The notes under the pieces were generated by a model. The model was not told the DNA's origin, did no database searches, and saw only the letters and a program-made list of their open reading frames with translations. This document shows, piece by piece, positions 12,498-25,586 of a stretch of 64,000 nt of DNA. The stretch's first letter is position 1; every line of letters begins with the position of its first letter. Source of the stretch: Castor canadensis (Eukaryota; Chordata; Mammalia; Rodentia; Castoridae); assembly GCF_047511655.1 (NCBI RefSeq), contig NC_133389.1, forward strand, positions 158,425,973 through 158,489,972, given 5' to 3'. Both the position numbers and the translations under genes were made by a program.

Positions 12498-13139
12498 TTG
12501 TCCTGAGTAAGGTATTCCAAAGACTCTTTATTTAAGAAATATGAAATTGCCCTAGAGAGTCACTAGTCATGTCAGGTCACCAAATGCACAATAACAAAGA
12601 TTATCCCTTGCCCTGTCAGAAGGGGATAATCCTTCCTGCAATTTCTCGACTTTCTGACATCTCTTGATAGGAATAAAATTTTATTTCAAAGACTTCTCTG
12701 TATTTTTCTTTCTTGATACTAATAAAGTATTCATCGTATAAAACAGGAAGAAATGAGAGCTGCAGAGTGGATCCGTTCTGCTTCCAGTGTCTCTGTTAAT
12801 GTGAGCTGTCTAGAAATATTAAACAAAACCTTCAGATGACCTGTTGTTCTAGTCACTCCTGAATACTGCTCGATAGTAATACTTTAGTCTTGGGTTCTTC
12901 CTCTTTAAAATGACAAGATTAAGATGGATTATTTCAACTGATTTTTAAGTTACCAACTGAAAAATATTGTGCCATGTTCTGTCTGTTAGTGATACTTCTA
13001 TATAAATTGACTTTCTCTCACAGAAGATGATCAAGAGCAAGGACAAGGTTGAAGTCCTAAGAAGCTTGTCAGTACCATGGGTACTTTAGTGCATTGAGTG
13101 GTACCCCATGGCATGCTTCTGAAATGACAGTAGTAATAG

Positions 13140-13200
13140 TTCATATTTACTGAGTGCTTACAATATGTTAATGCTTAAAAAGCCATGTTTTTGTTGTTGT
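13140..13200 (-). repeat. MIR/L2-like scrap, antisense
   Basis: atttactgagtgcttacaat and atgttaatgct match the conserved antisense 3' end shared by MIR/L2 relics. Confidence 0.45.
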
Positions 13201-13499
13201 TGTTGCTTATGCATTCTATAAAATTTTCATTTTGAAACAACCAAGACCCTTCTGTAGGGATTTAGGAGGATTAGCTGTTGTAACTCTTCATTAAAATGTA
13301 ACTTTTTATGGTGCTAACCACTGCATATCTATGATCTCCTTTTGGCAAATGTTAAGGAAGTTAAAAAGCACTAGCATTTATTTCCTCTTATTTTGCATAG
13401 CAGGACATGACATTAAATTGGAACTTCTCTGATCAGTTGACCTTGCCATATCAGGGTATCCAAGGCCACATTGTGAGAGCTGATGTTGACCTGGTGAAG

Positions 13500-13745
13500 A
13501 AGCAGACAGTCCCCTGGGAACGAACAACCTGATATGCATTCCTGGATCTGTCCATTCTGAGCTGTTAGACTTTGGGCAACTTCCAAATCCTCTCTAACCT
13601 CAGTTTCCAAAGATGTAAAATAGGAATAAAAATGTATGTACATCGCAGACTTGTGAAAAAAATGTAAGCTAATACTTTCAAAGCATTAACAGTGTCTAAC
13701 ACATTGTAAACACTCAATAAATATGAACTATAATCACTTTGTGAC
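13500..13745 (+). repeat. MIR
   Basis: gactttgggcaacttccaaa, cctcagtttccaaagatgta, acagtgtctaacacattgta and actcaataaatatgaacta give nearly the full MIR in order. Confidence 0.75.
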
Positions 13746-16020
13746 TTCAGAAGCATTCCTTAGGATACCATTCAATATTCAAATTGCTCAGTTACTGATA
13801 ATACTCTAATAGTCCAAATGTTTGTCTACAAGTTAAGCAGTTGTTTGCTTAAATGAATAATGCATTCAAAGATATTTTAATTGCTTCAATATTTAAAAAA
13901 TCTATTATAAAGCATTCATCTTATCATTTTAGAGATTATTAGAAGAAAGTAGTACCTATATCAAATAAACAAAGTTTTTCTCTGAAAATATTGGCCTTCA
14001 AACACCTAGTTTTTTTCTATTTTTCAGTTTTCAATTTTATGAGACTTTCTGGTCCTTTTTCCCTTCCTTGCAGCTCTTTCTTTGTGGTTTCCTCCTTTCT
14101 AAATTCTCCAGTTACTAAATCTAATTAAAATTGTTCAAAAGTGACTTCAGCAATCTAAACCTCTTGTGACTACTTAAGAGTAAGGAACTCAAAAGACAAT
14201 GTTTTTCTATACTCTACAAGAATTTTGTATTATATTTATATTTAATTATAGGTTCATATTTATCCATCTGATTTTTAAACATTATTTTATAAATAGATTA
14301 AAAGCAGTATTTTATTAACGATAAACTTTGTAAAATTAAGAAAAAAAGATTTTGTAAAGTCAATCATCACCATCATCAATATTTTCTATGTAGATTATGA
14401 ATTTTTTTTATGCAGCCAGCTGTATTTTTCCATCTCCTATGAGGGCACAACCACACCAACTGCAGCAGGAATGCAGTGAGGTACTTGGAAGTCTTTCTAT
14501 GCTGTTGTGGCTGGCAAACTCCAGATGCTTCACTGAGGCAGAAAGCACTTCCTCTGAAGATTTTAGGAACTTGTCTGGGAACAATGCCATCCTGAAATCT
14601 GAAGGACAGACCGGAATTACCAGATCATTCAATATAGTTCTATCTTATCACATGCTTATCAAACTTTCAATGGCTTCATTGAGGGCTAGCCTCCTGTAAA
14701 ATAGTGAAGCCATCAAAATGTGTCTTGCTTGCCATTTTCAACAATATAGTGTTACTCAAATTATCTCCTGAATCCTTACCAGGTGCTGGTGCCCTCATCT
14801 CCTAAACCTCTGAGCCATCAACAGCAGTGAGAAAATTAAAGTGACCTGACATCATTCTATGTATCATGTCAGTCTATAAAACAATTACATAATTACACTG
14901 AATCTCACAGAACATTTTTTTTTTTTTGAGATAGTGTCTCACTATGCAGCCCAAGCTTGGCCTTGAACTCACAAATTCTCCTGATTGCTGGATTCCACAC
15001 CCAGCAACAGAACAACTCTTTAAGAAAGTCATCCTTTTCTCTTTTTTGCAATAGAAATTAAGAGGTAATTAATTTATTTGAATCAAAAAAACCAACTTCA
15101 AATGTGCTGCTTTTTCCAACAAACTTTTTTTTGCATTGTCTGTTAACCCTTTAGGGGTTTTTAGAACCACAAAAATAACTAATTGGAATTTCTTAGTTTC
15201 TGTTGTATTAGAGTTGAAGAATGGGTGAGACATTTCTCTAGCACTCTTCAAATTGTGGTAAATAGTTGTATTCATAGTCTGACCATGTCTGACTTGAGTC
15301 CAGGATGTCATAGTCACTGAAATAATGCTTTTGCCCTTAGGCAGTTCAGGTACATGGCAGTCTGAATCTAAGAGGAAAACAGTTGCTGTCCTTATTGTAG
15401 TGAGTTAATCTCCTAATCATTTTATGCATGACCAAAGCAGATGATCCTTTAAGACTTATCACTCACTTACTCCACAGATATTAAGAAAGGTGATAAAAGT
15501 AAGAGTGATATTATTTTCCTTAGATATAATGGCTACTTTGAAGTTTTATCTCAGTGTCTTTGTCAAGACTTGTAAAGAAACATAAATATTTTAAATTAAT
15601 GCTGTTAAATTAAATGTGTGGAATAAAGTTTCACCAATTGCTTAGTCATATGTGATATTTGACTGATGGGTCAAAAATTTGATTACTCTAGGATTAAACT
15701 CAACATTATGTTTCAATATAGTCTTGAAAATTAACGTTTTTCAAAAGTATACAATTTTGCTAAGAATTCAGATACCTTAAATAGCTAAAATTACAAGTAA
15801 ATGTTTATTAAATGATATAATATATTTATTAATTTAATATCATTAAAAAGCATAGTTAGTGCTTTGTAAAGAATTTCACACATAGTAAGTGTAACCATAA
15901 AAGTTATCATTTTTTGTAAATCTAAAGACCGTGATTAGTTCCTTTTATTTTTCTCACATTTATATTATTCTCTTTATGACAATTTGTTCCAGTCCTAATT
16001 TTTAAAAGATACTTTGTAAC
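13746..16020. other. Anonymous AT-rich DNA with one B1-like SINE
   Basis: Apart from the B1-like element at 14920-15006 nothing is recognisable. The 100-codon frame at 14397-14699 matches no family I know. Confidence 0.5.
14920..15006 (-). mobile_element. B1-like (7SL-derived) SINE, antisense
   Basis: A poly-T start is followed by gagatagtgtctcactatgc, cagcccaagcttggccttga and a truncated end near ccacacccagcaac. This is the antisense body of a B1-type SINE and a marker of rodent genomes. Confidence 0.75.
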
Positions 16021-16399
16021 TGCTATAGAGTGAGTCTGGAATGTCCCTGAAAGGCTTACTCCCCACAGTGGTGATAAGAGGTGATTAGAGGTAGTGGAAC
16101 CTTTAAGACACAGGGCATGGGGGGAGGTTTTCAGATCACTAGGAGAGGAGTGTGCCCTTGAAAGGGATAGTGGGATCCCAGACCCTTCTTTGTCCTTTTA
16201 TGCTTCATGTCCCAGTGATGAGGTAAACAACTTGCTCTGCCTCCCTGCCATGATGTATTGCTTTAGCACAAACCCAAAAGCAATGGAGCCAACTGTCCAT
16301 GGACTGAAACCTCCAAAACTGTGAACCAAAGCAAACCGTTCTCTTTGTTAATTGATTCTCTCAGTGATTTGTTGCAGTAATGGAAATCTGACTAATACA
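16021..16399 (+). mobile_element. Solo LTR, MaLR type (ERVL-MaLR)
   Basis: The element starts TGCTATAG and ends CTGACTAATACA, the terminal pattern of mammalian MaLR LTRs, and is about 379 bp long. Internal marks include ccctgccatgatgtattgct and ctgtgaaccaaagcaaaccg near the R region. The flanks share taac on both sides, weakly consistent with a short target-site duplication. No internal retroviral sequence is present, so it is a solo LTR. Confidence 0.75.
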
Positions 16400-16599
16400 A
16401 TAACATAAAAAAAATCATAAGTTAGAATATGTATCAAGTTACATTGCAATAATGTTCAGACATGCTTGCTATCTACTTCACTCTCAGATCTTCTAAATAT
16501 CTTTTACAACTCTTGTAGAATCTGCATATTAATCTATATCTAATCTTTACTCAACAACACAGAGATTAGTGGATTGTGCAAAGCATTTGGTGGTTCTGA

Positions 16600-17007
16600 C
16601 TTTATTTAAAATAAAATGCAAACATTCTGGTTTATAAATCCATACATGATTTTGTCTTCTCTTCTTCTTGAACCTCATATAGCACACTCCTTCCAACCCA
16701 CTGCCATCAAGACCTCAGACTTTTCATCTTCTCCTTTTACCTTTTTCTTCCCTCTTTATCATTCAGATAGTTGCTTAACCAGTACTCTTTCTGATCGTCC
16801 ATCTAAAGTAGGTACCAAGTTACTCTGTCACAACTCTGCTTTTTATTCCTTATCTACCACTGATCATTGTCTGGTATCTCTCTCCTCATCCAAGAATGTA
16901 AGCTCCAGAGAACATCTTACTTATATGTGAGAATGGGGTCTTAGTCTTATTTGCAGTGTATGATTAATGACTAGATCATACTAGACATTAAGTACATACT
17001 TGCTGAA
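16600..17007 (+). repeat. L2
   Basis: Pyrimidine-rich L2 3' region with gaatgtaagctccagagaac, tatctaccactgatcattgt and a terminal agtacatacttgctgaatgt. Confidence 0.55.
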
Positions 17008-17037
17008 TGTGATTTGTAGGAGAGACTACAAATCACA
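17008..17037. repeat. Perfect 12-bp inverted repeat
   Basis: Arms tgtgatttgtag (17008-17019) and ctacaaatcaca (17026-17037) with loop gagaga, at the end of an L2. Confidence 0.85.
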
Positions 17038-17339
17038 ATAGGAACAGTAATAATAACTCAAATTTCCTGTCTACAAGTAATTTTCCAGTCTAATATAGAG
17101 AGAAAAATGTTCATGGTTAAAGTATGTACAGTATGCTAAACACATAAACAAGAGAGTGTTTGTTCCATTCTTGGGAATAGGTGAATATATTAAAGAGAAA
17201 AATGGAGATTTAATTGGTGAAAGAAGGAATCTGTGAAGAATTTTAGGTTTCTGATTTGTGGAGATAGATTGGCATGTTGTGGGTATAACATGAAGAAAAT
17301 CTACTTCAAGAAAAGTTTCCCCTTTGAACATCGACTTAG

Positions 17340-17620
17340 AAATTAATAATGGAAGATAGGACTGTAAAATTGGTACACTGTATGTGGGGTACTTGTGAGA
17401 GGGGGGAGAGTAAACAAAGGAGATTAAGGTAAAAGGTATATGGGTGATAGAGTTCATACACTTATAAAAAATAGAACAATGAAACCTCTTATAATTGCTT
17501 TAAGTGGGTCAGGAGGGGATGAGGGGAGAGTTAGTAGGGATGATCTAACCAAATATATCTTAACAAAAAATGAAGTTAAAAAAAGAAAAGCTGAGTTTTG
17601 TTTGAAACATACTGAATTAG
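17340..17620 (+). mobile_element. Possible L1 3' UTR fragment
   Basis: Purine-rich sequence with gtacactgtatgtggggtac, atagaacaatgaaacctctt, ggatgaggggagagttagta and an AAAAG-rich end resembles the 3' UTR style of the L1 copies near 28-32 kb, but similarity is loose. Confidence 0.35.
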
Positions 17621-18884
17621 ATGTGTATAACCTAAGCTGAGAAATCTAGTAAGCAATTGGGCAGATATAACTGGAACTCAGAGGCAACTCTGTATATAGA
17701 TCTGTGTATTATAAGTAGTAAACAGAGTTCTCTACCACTCATCTTTACATTATCTCTTGGGAAATTAAAACAATCCTTTTAAGGTAAGTAAGACTGATGT
17801 TATTTCCAACTATAGTCAAATAACTAATTCAAATGGCAGATAAATAATAAAAGAAGTGGAATTCAAATCTATTTTTTGTCCAGTATTTTCTGCACATTCC
17901 TTATTGTAAACTTCAAAATTAGGAATATAATAAATGCATAAAAAACAGCATCTTTGGTGAGAATAGTGAAAAAGAGGAAAAAATAAATGTTTTCTTACCT
18001 GTTTTTAACTATCTTGTATTTCACATTGAAAGTAGAAAAATTTAGAATAATTTATGGTCATCTTTAGCAAGAGAGATGCTAATTAAAATCTTCAATCTAA
18101 TTTTCTCACAAATACGTATATATGCAGTTACATACACAGAAAAGCTGAGTGAAAAGAAATAAAGGACCAGAGATCTACTAAAGTTATTTGAGTGATTAAC
18201 ACAGTTTAAAATATTGAAGAAGGAAAGATATTGTAGCTTGAGGTTATTTAATTTATTTTTGCCATAAAGATCTCAGTGAAATAAGTACATATAAGAGTAT
18301 TGAGAAAAACATCACCAACATTCAGAAATCAATGGATTGAACCAGAAAGATGGAGTAGATTTTAAAAAGAGTGATACTGAGTCCAGTAATACTTGACAGA
18401 AAATATTGGAGGAGGAATTTTACTTTGTTTGCTTTAAAGTAGAAAGTGTACTTGATGTGCATCCAAAGAGATGTCTAATTGGCTGTTTTACAATGAAAGA
18501 TATAGTCAATAAGAATGATAAATATTTATAGTATTGAACAGAAATGGAGTGGAAAACTACTCCATGCCACTATTTGTGGCACTGAGCCCTTTGACCATAT
18601 TACAAAGATTATCTGTTTTAAAAAGCATTTTTAAACATTGTGACTATAAAGAAAACAGGAAAAATATATCATGATCATAAATAAATTTGGATGAGACAAC
18701 ATAGTTTGGGTATTTCTTTTCACAATTTTATTATAATATGTATTTTATTATAAAATAATATGCAACATCAAAGTATATTTAAAATAAAATAAACATCCAT
18801 TTACTGCTTTTTGCATGCATTATCTCTTTTCATTTACATTATAAATACTGCAAATATAAATTTGATTACAAATTCAAGATAGTC
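17621..18884. other. Anonymous AT-rich DNA
   Basis: No feature recognised. Confidence 0.5.
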
Positions 18885-19004
18885 TAAGGGTCAAGATCCT
18901 GAGTTCTAAAATTAGAAATTCTGTTACTTACTGCTGTGTTATTTTGCCTAAATTATTCAGTTTCTCAAATATTTAATTGCCTTCTAAATATAATGGGGAT
19001 AAGG
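18885..19004 (+). repeat. MIR element, left part
   Basis: The core pattern (ttttgcctaaattattcag, tttctcaaatattt, ataatggggataa) matches the MIR order for the + orientation. It is interrupted by a tRNA-like SINE and continues at 19166. Confidence 0.6.
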
Positions 19005-19165
19005 GTGGAGAATACCACAGTGGTACAGCACTTGCCAAGCACACACAGAAGCCCTCGGTTTGGTTCTCAACATTGAGAAAAATTCCACACATATATATTA
19101 TTGTATTTATATTGTGTATACACAATAATGTATATATACACATAGAGATAATAACAAGTATACAC
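19005..19165 (+). mobile_element. tRNA-like SINE plus AT-rich tail inserted in a MIR
   Basis: The module at 19005-19085 (cagtggtacagcacttgcc, tttggttctcaac) is followed by TATA-type simple sequence to about 19165. The MIR around it reads continuously if the insert is removed (left part 18885-19004, right part 19166-19270). Confidence 0.6.
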
Positions 19166-19270
19166 TTCAAAGCACTGATGTACAAATTAAATGGGATTTT
19201 GTACAAGATACTTTAGCACAGTGCCTAACATATTCCAAGTGGTCATTAAATTATCAATGTTAGTACTGTA
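19166..19270 (+). repeat. MIR element, right part
   Basis: This is the 3' half of the MIR interrupted at 19005. It contains attaaatgggattttgta, gcacagtgcctaacatatt and tcattaaattatcaatgtta, in MIR order. Confidence 0.65.
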
Positions 19271-20659
19271 CATTATCTCATTATAATGTTACACATACTT
19301 CATCTAACCAATCCACATCCATGGCACTATAATGTGCATGCTTATTATAAAATCTTTCTCATTTCTGTCCTTATGTATTTCTAGGAAATACATCAAAAGG
19401 CATGTTCATTTCACGGCTTTCAGTCATTTATACTTAGTTTAGGAAAGAAAACAAAAGGATATAATAAATTCAGCTTGCTGGCAGAAAGATAAATGCCTGA
19501 TGAGACTCTTACTTTACACTGAGTAGAAGTGTTAGAGTTATAAAATCATGCCACTAACTGAAGCTACTTCAATTAAAATGAGAAATGTAAATTGTGTGTA
19601 GGTGACTAGGGTAAGAAAGGCCATGTATAATACCCCACAGGTTAAGTATTTTGAAACATTCCGGCCTGAAATAATTAATCCTGGAATCAGTTCTTTTAAG
19701 GGAACACTACCAGGCATTATCCAATGAAGAGAGAAGAAATATAAATGTAGAAGATGTCAGTACCAAAAGAGATGGGTACACTGAAATCCTTTTAAGTCTG
19801 CCCATAGAGCACAATGTTACACATTCATGGAGAACTAGATAAAAAAAAAAAAAACCATAAACCCTGACATATTGTCTGGAGAGCCACGACTTCAAAAACA
19901 ATGGATCGATTTGTTTCTGAAGAAAATTCCACATAAATCTGATAAATTAAATGAGTATGTCAGCTGTGTTTGACTCAAGCAGAGAAGAGATGGGGGCTTA
20001 GTGAAGAATTATGGGCATAGTCAGAAAAGTCAAGGGATTAGAATATGGCATTTGAATCACACACACACACTCTTCCATGTTTTGAGGTATCTACCCCCAC
20101 AATGTAAATTAATGTTGTCATGGAAAACTCTGAAGCCCAGATAAGAAAAAAATTGTAAGTATAGAAAACCCACTATCACAGAAAGCAGAGCAGTGCATGA
20201 AATTATATATACACAGCTCAAAACGCAATGCAAGATGCCTTTTTGTTGAGTATCTGGACAGAAAACACAAAATTTTAATACAAGTAAAACTAAAAACAAA
20301 GATAAATTAATGAAAAGATCCTGTAGTGAAAGATTTATTTCTACATGGACTTTCAGATGTTGTATATACAGTCTGTATTTTCCTTGTAGGTGAAAGATAC
20401 TAAAATATTTTAGAAATCCCTCAGGAAAGCTAGTTTTTAAAGATACAAAAAGATAATAAAAAACATACTGTTTAAGATTTACTGAGACAATAAAAAGGGA
20501 GGAAATAGGTCAAAGCACTTTCTTGGCTCTTCTACAAGATGCCCTAAGATGGAATTAGGAAGTATACTATAAGTGAATGTGAACTAAATCTCCCCAAAAT
20601 CGAGGTCACAGATTTTCTCATGTGACAAAGGGGCCTGATTCATTTAAAGCCTCTCAGCT
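19271..20659. other. Anonymous AT-rich DNA
   Basis: No feature recognised; short CA run near 20060 only. Confidence 0.5.
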
Positions 20660-20850
20660 ACTTCGTACACATTGTTACTCTGTCCTCCCAAGCACTCTAA
20701 GAGAAGGATACTATATTTCTGTTTTAGTTCACCAAGACTATGTGTCTTGTACATCACACAGCTAGTAAGGGAAAGACAAGCTGGGTTTCAAATTCAGGAG
20801 CACTGCCTGATTACAAAGCCTGTTATTGTAAACACTCTACTAACTTTTGG
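20660..20850 (-). repeat. MIR, antisense
   Basis: catcacacagctagtaaggg, gggtttcaaattcaggagca and cctgattacaaagcctgtta match the antisense MIR core. Confidence 0.7.
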
Positions 20851-21127
20851 TTAGCCAGCAGCTCACTTCCAAGATAAATAAAGCTGAAAAACCTGAATGT
20901 CTAAACCTGCTGTCTAAATTTCCTATATCTGAGAACAAAATAGGTAATATAAACTTCAATATAAGAGCATCTGTAGCACCAACTTACAGGTTGGAAAGCG
21001 TAAAGTTTAAATAACTCAGGTAAAAGAATTGTAGGCAAGGGACCTATCTATCTGTAGCTCAAATTGATATGCACTTTGTCATGCAAGCAAAATTAATGAA
21101 TACCATTAAAGGACTAGGATGCAGAAT

Positions 21128-21170
21128 ATATTATATATTTGTATATATGTATGTATATACATATATATGG
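21128..21170. repeat. TATA/TATG simple repeat
   Basis: Alternating purine-pyrimidine sequence with tatgtatgtatatacatata. Confidence 0.8.
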
Positions 21171-24100
21171 ACAATTAACATGGGAGAAAAAACAAAGATA
21201 AAGACTAGGTGAAGACACTTGAAAGATAAATGATAAGAACAAAAATGTGAACTGTGATGAGTGGGAGTAAAAGGATATTGAGAAATATTAAGACTGCGGG
21301 GTTGTCAAGGAGACATCAGACCATACTGTCAATGGCCTAGCTAGGAGAAATATTCGTGAGAAAAGAGCTTTTAGAGAGATGGAACAACACTCACATTATC
21401 ACACAGCATACGGGGAAATAAGCCATGCTACAACGTTGGGTTTTTGAATACCTAGTCACAAAGAAATGTTGAGAGAAATAACAATAGACTTAGGCATGTC
21501 AAGGAAGAAGAAATATCTGTGTAAAGGAAGGAGTATCAGAAAACCAGAAATATTTCACTACAGAGTACTCAGGTATAAATTTTACTGTAGTGGAAAATAC
21601 GAGTGACTTTGCTGGTATCACTATGAATCAGCTGCCAAAAGTACAACTTTTGGGCAAGTTGCTCATAATAAAATGATTTTAAGTCCTGAGTCATTTACTT
21701 GTTGATTTGTAAAACCAGATTTACCAAATCAATTTACTTCTACCAGTCATTTAAAATACTCTGTGTGTAGTTGAGTGTCAGCTACCAGGTGACTACTGAA
21801 GCTGCATTTATAGAGCAAGATCCAATCACTAGGTTTATTGTCACTTTATTTATGAGAAGGGAGAGCAAAGCTTGCAGGATGATGAAATCCATTTTTCTAT
21901 AAAACTTAACTGTGAGTTTGGCTTTTCTTTTCATCTTATATAGCACCTGGAACCTTGTGTATACTAATTACTTTTTTAATTCATTGAATAAAGCATTAAT
22001 TTTAACTACACACTAATCATTATGAATGCTAAAAGTGTGGACCTTCAGAACAAGATTTAAAGAAAAATTGTAAAGAACAGTTGGGATTGTTCTTTTTACA
22101 TATGAACTATTTGACATTGTTTATATCATTTTCATTTTTAATAGAACGAATATTAAAATGGTCTTACTTATTCTTCAACTAATGTAAAAATTTAGGCTTC
22201 TATAAAGCTCAATAATTCCTTGAAAAAAATGTCAAAACTTTACTTGGTAGAGTTTAGCTGTGGATATTTTTGATGGTATCACCTTTACAGAAAATTAACA
22301 CTTCATGAGTTGTGTCATCAAAAGACTTGCCTTTTGCTCAATTTGACTCTATTGCTTGGCAAATGTTAGAAGAATTTGTAGGAGCTAATGAAGGGAATGG
22401 ACACTCTAGTACAGCATGCTATACTTCTGATCAAGAATCATATGTATGTAAATTCTAAAAGATTAAGTGGAAATTCAATTTATCTAAAAAGAAATTTAAA
22501 TTCAGGTATCAGTATATCTAAAGAAAAAGAAACTTAAAGAGATTGATTTGCAATTCATACTTTGACAATTACAAAGCTTACATTTGGTCCCAAACACCAT
22601 GGTTACTTACATTCTCATGCTGAAAGCTGATCTGAACCCATCTTCATGAACCAACATGGAGTTCATTGTTGAATTTGGTTCTCAATTGCCTCGTGAAAAA
22701 CTTAAGCCCTTCTGCAAGATCTTCACAAGGTAAAAACATTTTTTTCAAAACTGGCCAGATAAATTCATTATAATAATGATGATGTCCCTTTTTTCCCAAC
22801 ATTTTTCATAAAAATAGTAAATACAATATTCAATTTGGTTCTTAATATGACAACCTTGAATTGACATGTCAATCGAGAAAAAGCTTTTTAACAGATGAAT
22901 TTGTTAACAGGAACTGCTGTCACATTTCTTCCCTTTTGTAATCTTGCATTGGAGATTAATTTCAAATTCCTCTTTACTAATGACAGAGACCAGTTTCACC
23001 TTAAGAAATGTATTTCAGTGAAACTGATGGTCAGAAAATCTATTCCCTACATTGTTAGTTCAATTTATAGCAATATTAAGAATACTATTTTGACTTTATA
23101 ACATTACCCTTTTTAAAGAGTAAAGCTTTTTAAAGAGTCAAGCTTAAAGACTATAATAAAAAATAACATAAGGTTTATAAAGTAAATTTTAAATGTAGCT
23201 TGATCAAAATATCAAATGTGGACTGAGTCTTAGTTTTATCTAAATAATAAAAATTATTCCATGGTAAAATATGAGTGTATCTGATTATATTTAAAATAAA
23301 AATTAATTCCTTGAGTCTTTAAGTTGGCAAGTATTCTGAATTCTTCAGAAAAGACCTAAATAAACACAAATGATATGCAAATATTTTGATCATCATTGCA
23401 AAAACTAGTGTTATAGTGTAGCTCACTGAAAGCAGTGAATATGAAAGATAAATGTACAATATATTTTAGAACATTTGTTTTACCAGGTTTTGCAATAAAA
23501 TGGGAATGGGCTCATGGGAAAAGAGTATGTCACACTAAGGGGCTTGATGTTCTTTTTTATGTCAAACTACACTACTGTCTGCATTTCTCAGTCCTATTAT
23601 TTAAAAAACAAAGACTCATTCAGAATACTATAAAAATCACTGCAAAATTGTTTGGCCTCTAGATGGTAGATGATTTCATCTTGTGACCTTGTCAAGTCTT
23701 ACAATTTTTGAAAAATGTTTTTCTTAATTATATTGACTATTTTGAGTATGAGGTCATCATTTAAATATGCCTTGGTGTTTTGGGATGGAGAATGTGTTTG
23801 TGGTTAGGTACATTTGCAAGGATGAGAGTCTGGGAAGTTAGAAGCAAGTACAAATGGTCTACTACATTAGGAAAATTGTATTTGTACTTACCATTTATTT
23901 TACTTTTCAAGTATTGTTAACAGTGCAAGAAAAATGAGTAGGCAGTGGCTGCAGTTGGGCTTAGTTGCTCTAGTCATTCTCTGCACAATTGGAGGTGGGT
24001 TGAAACTTTATGAACGTTGCAAAGTCTGAGCATGCTCATGACACAGGGCTGGTGAAACGCAGCACAAAAGTACTGTTGTTTGTTGATGGAAAAATACAGA

Positions 24101-24737
24101 AATCTGTGAATTATTCTCATTAGCCTTGGGGCAAACGGGCTTCTGTGTCAAGAGCAGTTCAGCACCATGCCTTCTCTAGCAAATGGTGCTCTGATTTCTA
24201 GCTTCCTTTTGAGCCTTTTGAGTAGTCCTCTCATTTTCCAGCTAAGATACATGGTGCTGCTGTCACCCTTATTTTTGTTGGCTTCTATGCAGCTGATGAG
24301 ACCTGGAGTTCATGGTCTTCTTCTCTACCTTAGAATTCATTCTACTCAAATTTCATAGCACCAACAGTACACAAGAACAGCCATTCTCATTTTATGTTGG
24401 CTAGCACATTTGTCTGCACAGTTGGAAGTACAGCCAAAATTTCTTAATCAGTGAGAAGGTGTCATTCAGCCAGAAAAGGTAAAAGTGCTATTTTGTACAA
24501 GGGAAGGTTTATTAATTCTCTATAGCAGTGTCTAATTATTAAATGACTTCTTGTGAAGTCCTAAATTGTACCTGACATGAAGAAGAACTAAGTCATATGA
24601 CTCATTTTTGGGAACAACTTGCTTAAATATTGTAATTTAATTAATTTGGCACATTGCATTCATTCTAAATTCATTCTGCCATTGCACACTGCAGAAGCTA
24701 GAAAACCAAAATAGATACATGCCCTGTGCTCTTGCAG

Positions 24738-24885
24738 ATACGGTTCTGGAAATTACCTTCACTATCTCTGGCCATTTAGAGGAAAAGGAAGGCTGTTGAT
24801 TTTATTGTTGCTGCTGTCAAGGCTGCAGAAGAAGTGTCAGATTTTTTGTATTTGTTACCAGCTGCATGATCATCAAGAAGCAATG
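24738..24885 (+). other. Exon-like open segment of unknown identity
   Basis: An acceptor-like cttgcag ends at 24737 and a donor-like G|GTGAGT starts at 24886. The 148 bases between them are fully open in one frame (codons from 24739, 49 residues). That frame runs on without a stop from about 24715 to a TAA at 24940-24942. The deduced peptide is leucine-rich in the middle and matches nothing I recognise. It lies in a repeat-poor block (23.93-25.08 kb). It may be a lncRNA exon, part of a decayed retrocopy, or chance. Confidence 0.15.
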
Positions 24886-25199
24886 GTGAGTGGGCAGAAG
24901 CAGTTTCCTGATAATTGGATCCCATTCAGACACTGTTCTTAAACTCAGTTACAATAGCAGCTTCATGATTTATAGCTCTCTGATTGTCAGAGAGGTAGCA
25001 GCTCTGCTGACTGACCAGTCCAGAAGTGATATTTTTCTCTTTGTTCTTTGAAGGTCCATCTAAGCCCATAGTTCATCTGTCTTACATTAAATCTCTTTAT
25101 GCCTGAAGTATTTTGAGTGGTTTTTGTTTATTGCAAGGTAACTTGGAAATAAGCATTCTTATTTTCTATAAGATCTAGCTCAAGAGAATGATTTTTAAA

Positions 25200-25586
25200 A
25201 AAATGAATGTTAGGGATCACAGCCTCTAGTAATTGCAGCATAGTGTTTTGGAGACTTAATCTCCCTCAAGAAGAATGAGAACAGTTGTATAAAATACAAA
25301 CATATATGTATGCAAAGGTAACTCCAACAGAATACTGATGATATAAAACAATGATAACAATAAGGTTTTTGAAGATTAAATTTTACAGATAAAATATACA
25401 AAAATTATACATGAGTCAAGAACAGTAGTAAGTGAACTAAAAGTCTTCAAAATTTCCTGCATTTCCATGAGATGGTGAAAGGATCATGTAGCTTAAAATC
25501 AAAAGAATAAAAGAATGTACAGGTAATAATCTAATAGAAGTGACAGGAAATAATAAAAATGCCTGATTAATACAGATAAAAGTAAA
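25200..25586 (+). mobile_element. L1M-like fragment upstream of ORF2
   Basis: A-rich sequence with a general likeness to the 5' or inter-ORF part of old L1 elements, running up to the MLT1-like LTR. It may be the 5' continuation of the L1 that resumes at 25995. Assignment is weak. Confidence 0.35.

Larger units (their letters stand above)
9096..13139. other. Anonymous DNA
   Basis: Contains the 13-bp inverted repeat, the TG microsatellite, the paired AP-1/MARE sites and the X-box-like motif. No exon is visible; frames at 11751-12134 are pyrimidine-biased and without recognisable domains. Confidence 0.5.
20851..25199. other. Anonymous, repeat-poor DNA
   Basis: One TATA simple repeat at 21.13 kb. 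The block 23.93-25.08 kb is less AT-rich than its flanks and contains the exon-like segment at 24738-24885; no protein family recognised. Confidence 0.45.

Noticed and set aside
17071..17457. 128-codon open frame on the minus strand
   Set aside because: AT-rich composition, no domain, and it partly overlaps a possible L1 3' UTR fragment.
23930..24380. Possible processed pseudogene (frame starting MSRQWLQLG)
   Set aside because: Only short broken frames, no recognisable protein, no poly-A or target duplication seen.
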